A stretch of DNA of 7,754 nucleotides. Source: Deltaproteobacteria bacterium. Its GTDB lineage: Bacteria; Bdellovibrionota; UBA1018; UBA923. The DNA lies in NCBI GenBank assembly GCA_016194725.1, contig JACQAW010000414.1:1-7754 (forward strand). The letters run 5' to 3'. The notes under the pieces are model-generated. The model was given only the letters and a program-made list of their open reading frames with translations, did no database searches and was not told where the DNA came from. Below, piece after piece: positions 6,390 through 7,754 of the stretch; position 1 is the first letter of the stretch, and the number at the start of each line of letters is the position of its first letter. The position numbers were made by a program, and so were the translations under genes.

Positions 6390-7595
6390 TTACTTCGAGT
6401 CTTCGCTGACTTTCCAGTCGTTCTCGAAAATCGCTTCGTAATGCGAGAAAATTTCGGTGCCCTCGACGATAACCGCCGACTCGCGATTTTTTTCGACTGC
6501 ATTTTCATTCCAGTTGATAGAGCTTACGAGGGTAAACTTACCGTCCACGAGTGCGCCTTTGTTGTGAATGTAATCAACCTTCATGGCCTTCACATCAGCA
6601 ATTCGCGCGCTGATATTGAGACCCTCGTCCGAACCCAGCTTATTGAGAAGATCAACCGTAGGCTCGTTTTTCGGACGCGACTTGCTGCCCGGCCTTTCAA
6701 AAACGGACTCGTCGTTCAGCAACACGCGCACAGTTACCCCGCGGCGCGCGGCCGCGACAAGCGAAGCCACCAGCGGCGACTTGGTGTCAGGTCCGCCCCA
6801 CATGGAATCCAAAGTCATCTGCTCAACGTCGATCGACGATTTGGCCTGGTCCAGCAGCGTCAGCAGTCCGTCAAGGCTGGTGTCTGGCGAAAAAATCGGA
6901 CGTATCGATGGCGAGTCAAAAGTGGGCATCTCACGCGCGATGCGCTTGAGCTCCTCGACGTCGGCCAGACTTTCCGGCTGCAGCACTCTGTTCTGCGTTG
7001 CTGTCTGAGACAGCGCCATCATGTCGACAACGTCATCATTTGAGTTGTCGGTGTCGCCGCGAAACACCTTTTGAAAATTCGCCGCCACAGTTGAATCGCC
7101 AATCAGCACTTCCCAGCCCCGATTACCTATCTTTCCAGGTTCGGGGTTGCCGGTAGGGGAATAATTTTCAGAGCCAATCAGCAGGCGCGCTCCGTCGGCT
7201 ACGATGTATTTCGCATGATCGAAACGAAAGCGCCTCTTTACGGGGTTCTTGGGGTCTGCCTTCGAGGTCATCACATAAAAGTGGTCTTCATTGCCGGCCT
7301 TTTCCATTGCCTTGGCAATCCGGCCTTGAATATTTTTTCCGGCCTTGGACATACCACCGACGGGCTGTCCTTCCTCCAGCAGCTCCACGTGTACGCCGGC
7401 AGAAATGCGGCCGATTATCGCGTCCGCTACATCCTGCGACGACAGTTCGTAGATGTTTATTAAAAGGTAAGTCTGCGCGGTTTCTATCGCCTGTACGGTC
7501 AGGGCCAGATCATTGAACGGCGCCTCCGCGACTTTCACGGGAACTGCAAATGCCGGAGTAACACTGAACAACAGAAGCCAGATCAGTTTCTTCAT
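6390..7595 (-). CDS. Exported phospholipase D superfamily protein (two HKD motifs)
   Basis: Protein of 401 aa with a Sec signal peptide (MKKLIWLLLFSVTPAFA, cleavage near 17/18) and two complete HxKx4D catalytic motifs: His127-Lys129-Asp134 followed by GSENYSPTG (141-149), and His344-Lys346-Asp351 followed by SSINWNENA (358-366). In this superfamily the two motifs form one active site that cleaves or transfers phosphodiester bonds through a phosphohistidine. Members include phospholipases, cardiolipin synthases and nucleases, so the substrate cannot be named; export argues for a periplasmic or external target. No membrane segment beyond the signal peptide is evident. The start is ATG at 7595; GAGGGA at 7607-7602 lies 6 bases upstream. 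A sigma-54-type promoter lies at 7662-7647. It is transcribed toward the exported His-tail gene, and the two stop codons are 37 bases apart. Confidence 0.93.
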   Translation of the reverse strand: MKKLIWLLLFSVTPAFAVPVKVAEAPFNDLALTVQAIETAQTYLLINIYELSSQDVADAIIGRISAGVHVELLEEGQPVGGMSKAGKNIQGRIAKAMEKAGNEDHFYVMTSKADPKNPVKRRFRFDHAKYIVADGARLLIGSENYSPTGNPEPGKIGNRGWEVLIGDSTVAANFQKVFRGDTDNSNDDVVDMMALSQTATQNRVLQPESLADVEELKRIAREMPTFDSPSIRPIFSPDTSLDGLLTLLDQAKSSIDVEQMTLDSMWGGPDTKSPLVASLVAAARRGVTVRVLLNDESVFERPGSKSRPKNEPTVDLLNKLGSDEGLNISARIADVKAMKVDYIHNKGALVDGKFTLVSSINWNENAVEKNRESAVIVEGTEIFSHYEAIFENDWKVSEDSK

Positions 7596-7614
7596 TTTTG
7601 GTCCCTCATTTTTA

Positions 7615-7683
7615 GCCGATATTTTAATTGGTACTCTTCCGGTTTCAGCAATAGATGTACCAAGCGGCTAAACGGCCGATATT
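7615..7683. repeat. Direct 9-mer repeats flanking the phospholipase D-like gene promoter
   Basis: GCCGATATT occurs exactly at 7615-7623 and 7675-7683, on either side of the sigma-54 box, 60 bases apart. The core GATATT occurs a third time at 7697-7702, inside the candidate enhancer site. TTAGCCG (7612-7618) is also mirrored by CGGCTAA (7665-7671). These could be operator sites or chance in a short AT-rich region. Confidence 0.35.
7647..7662 (-). promoter_or_regulatory. Sigma-54 (RpoN) promoter for the phospholipase D-like gene
   Basis: On the minus strand TGGTACATCTATTGCT matches TGGCACRNNNNTTGCW at 15 of 16 positions, with GG at 7661-7660 and GC at 7649-7648 exactly ten bases apart. Transcription would begin near 7636, giving a leader of about 41 bases that contains the GAGGGA ribosome site. 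The single mismatch (fourth base) is at the same place as in the box at 5853-5868. No better sigma-70-type promoter was seen here, although TAAAAT at about 7627-7622 resembles a -10 box with a poor -35. Confidence 0.6.
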
Positions 7684-7691
7684 CAGGATCT

Positions 7692-7714
7692 TGTCAGATA
7701 TTTTTGAAATGACA
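7692..7714 (-). promoter_or_regulatory. Candidate enhancer-binding site, copy 2, with inverted repeat
   Basis: The minus strand carries ATATCTGACA at 7701-7692, about 60 bases before the predicted start near 7636. It forms one arm of an inverted repeat, TGTCA-N13-TGACA, spanning 7692-7714, which is the kind of symmetry expected for a dimeric regulator. The match with copy 1 at 5760-5769 is exact over 10 bases. The 5-base arms alone would be weak evidence. Confidence 0.3.
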
Positions 7715-7754
7715 CTCTAAATCAAGTCGGGTTGTTTCCTTTGCGGCGGTGCCA

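Noticed and set aside
7592..7609. Five-codon upstream reading frame (MRDQK) whose stop overlaps the start of the phospholipase D-like gene
   Set aside because: It has no ribosome site of its own, and its codons contain the Shine-Dalgarno sequence of the main gene, so it is most likely incidental.
7738..7754. TGGCAC on the minus strand at the right edge
   Set aside because: It resembles a -24 element, but no GC follows at the required ten-base spacing.

Overview
The window carries a purine-catabolism operon and, next to it, two genes for exported proteins. The sequence is moderately GC-rich by eye. The short Sec signal peptides, good Shine-Dalgarno sites and two -24/-12 (sigma-54) promoter boxes suggest a Gram-negative bacterium, plausibly of the proteobacterial or Bdellovibrionota type. 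Nothing here fixes the genus.

Positions 5729 down to 1 (minus strand) hold one tightly packed operon. In transcription order it encodes the molybdenum-cofactor subunit of xanthine dehydrogenase (741 aa), its [2Fe-2S] subunit (155 aa), its FAD subunit (289 aa), the XdhC-type maturation factor (262 aa), a MobA/MocA-like nucleotidyltransferase (212 aa, TTG start) and an allantoinase cut by the window edge (260 residues visible). Every junction overlaps, by 8, 4, 25, 4 and 4 bases, so translation is probably coupled. Together these genes make and mature an enzyme that oxidises hypoxanthine and xanthine to urate, then act again at allantoin. The steps between urate and allantoin are not in the window. 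Subunit names differ between species: puc names (B. subtilis) are used for the three subunits, and 'XdhC' means the maturation factor, not the E. coli iron-sulfur subunit of that name.

Positions 5882-6352 (plus strand) encode an exported 156-aa protein of unknown function with a histidine- and lysine-rich C-terminal tail. Positions 7595-6390 (minus strand) encode an exported two-HKD phospholipase D superfamily protein of 401 aa. The two genes converge across a 37-base gap with no clear terminator.

The main discovery candidate is regulatory. Each exported-protein gene is preceded by a sequence matching the sigma-54 consensus at 15 of 16 positions with exact GG-N10-GC spacing, and upstream of both boxes lies the same 10-mer, ATATCTGACA, in the same orientation relative to the promoter. 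This suggests one RpoN-dependent regulon controlled by a common enhancer-binding protein. A second oddity is a perfect 14-bp hairpin inside the allantoinase coding sequence. The 152-base divergent region (5730-5881) and the 159-base right end (7596-7754) contain no convincing gene.
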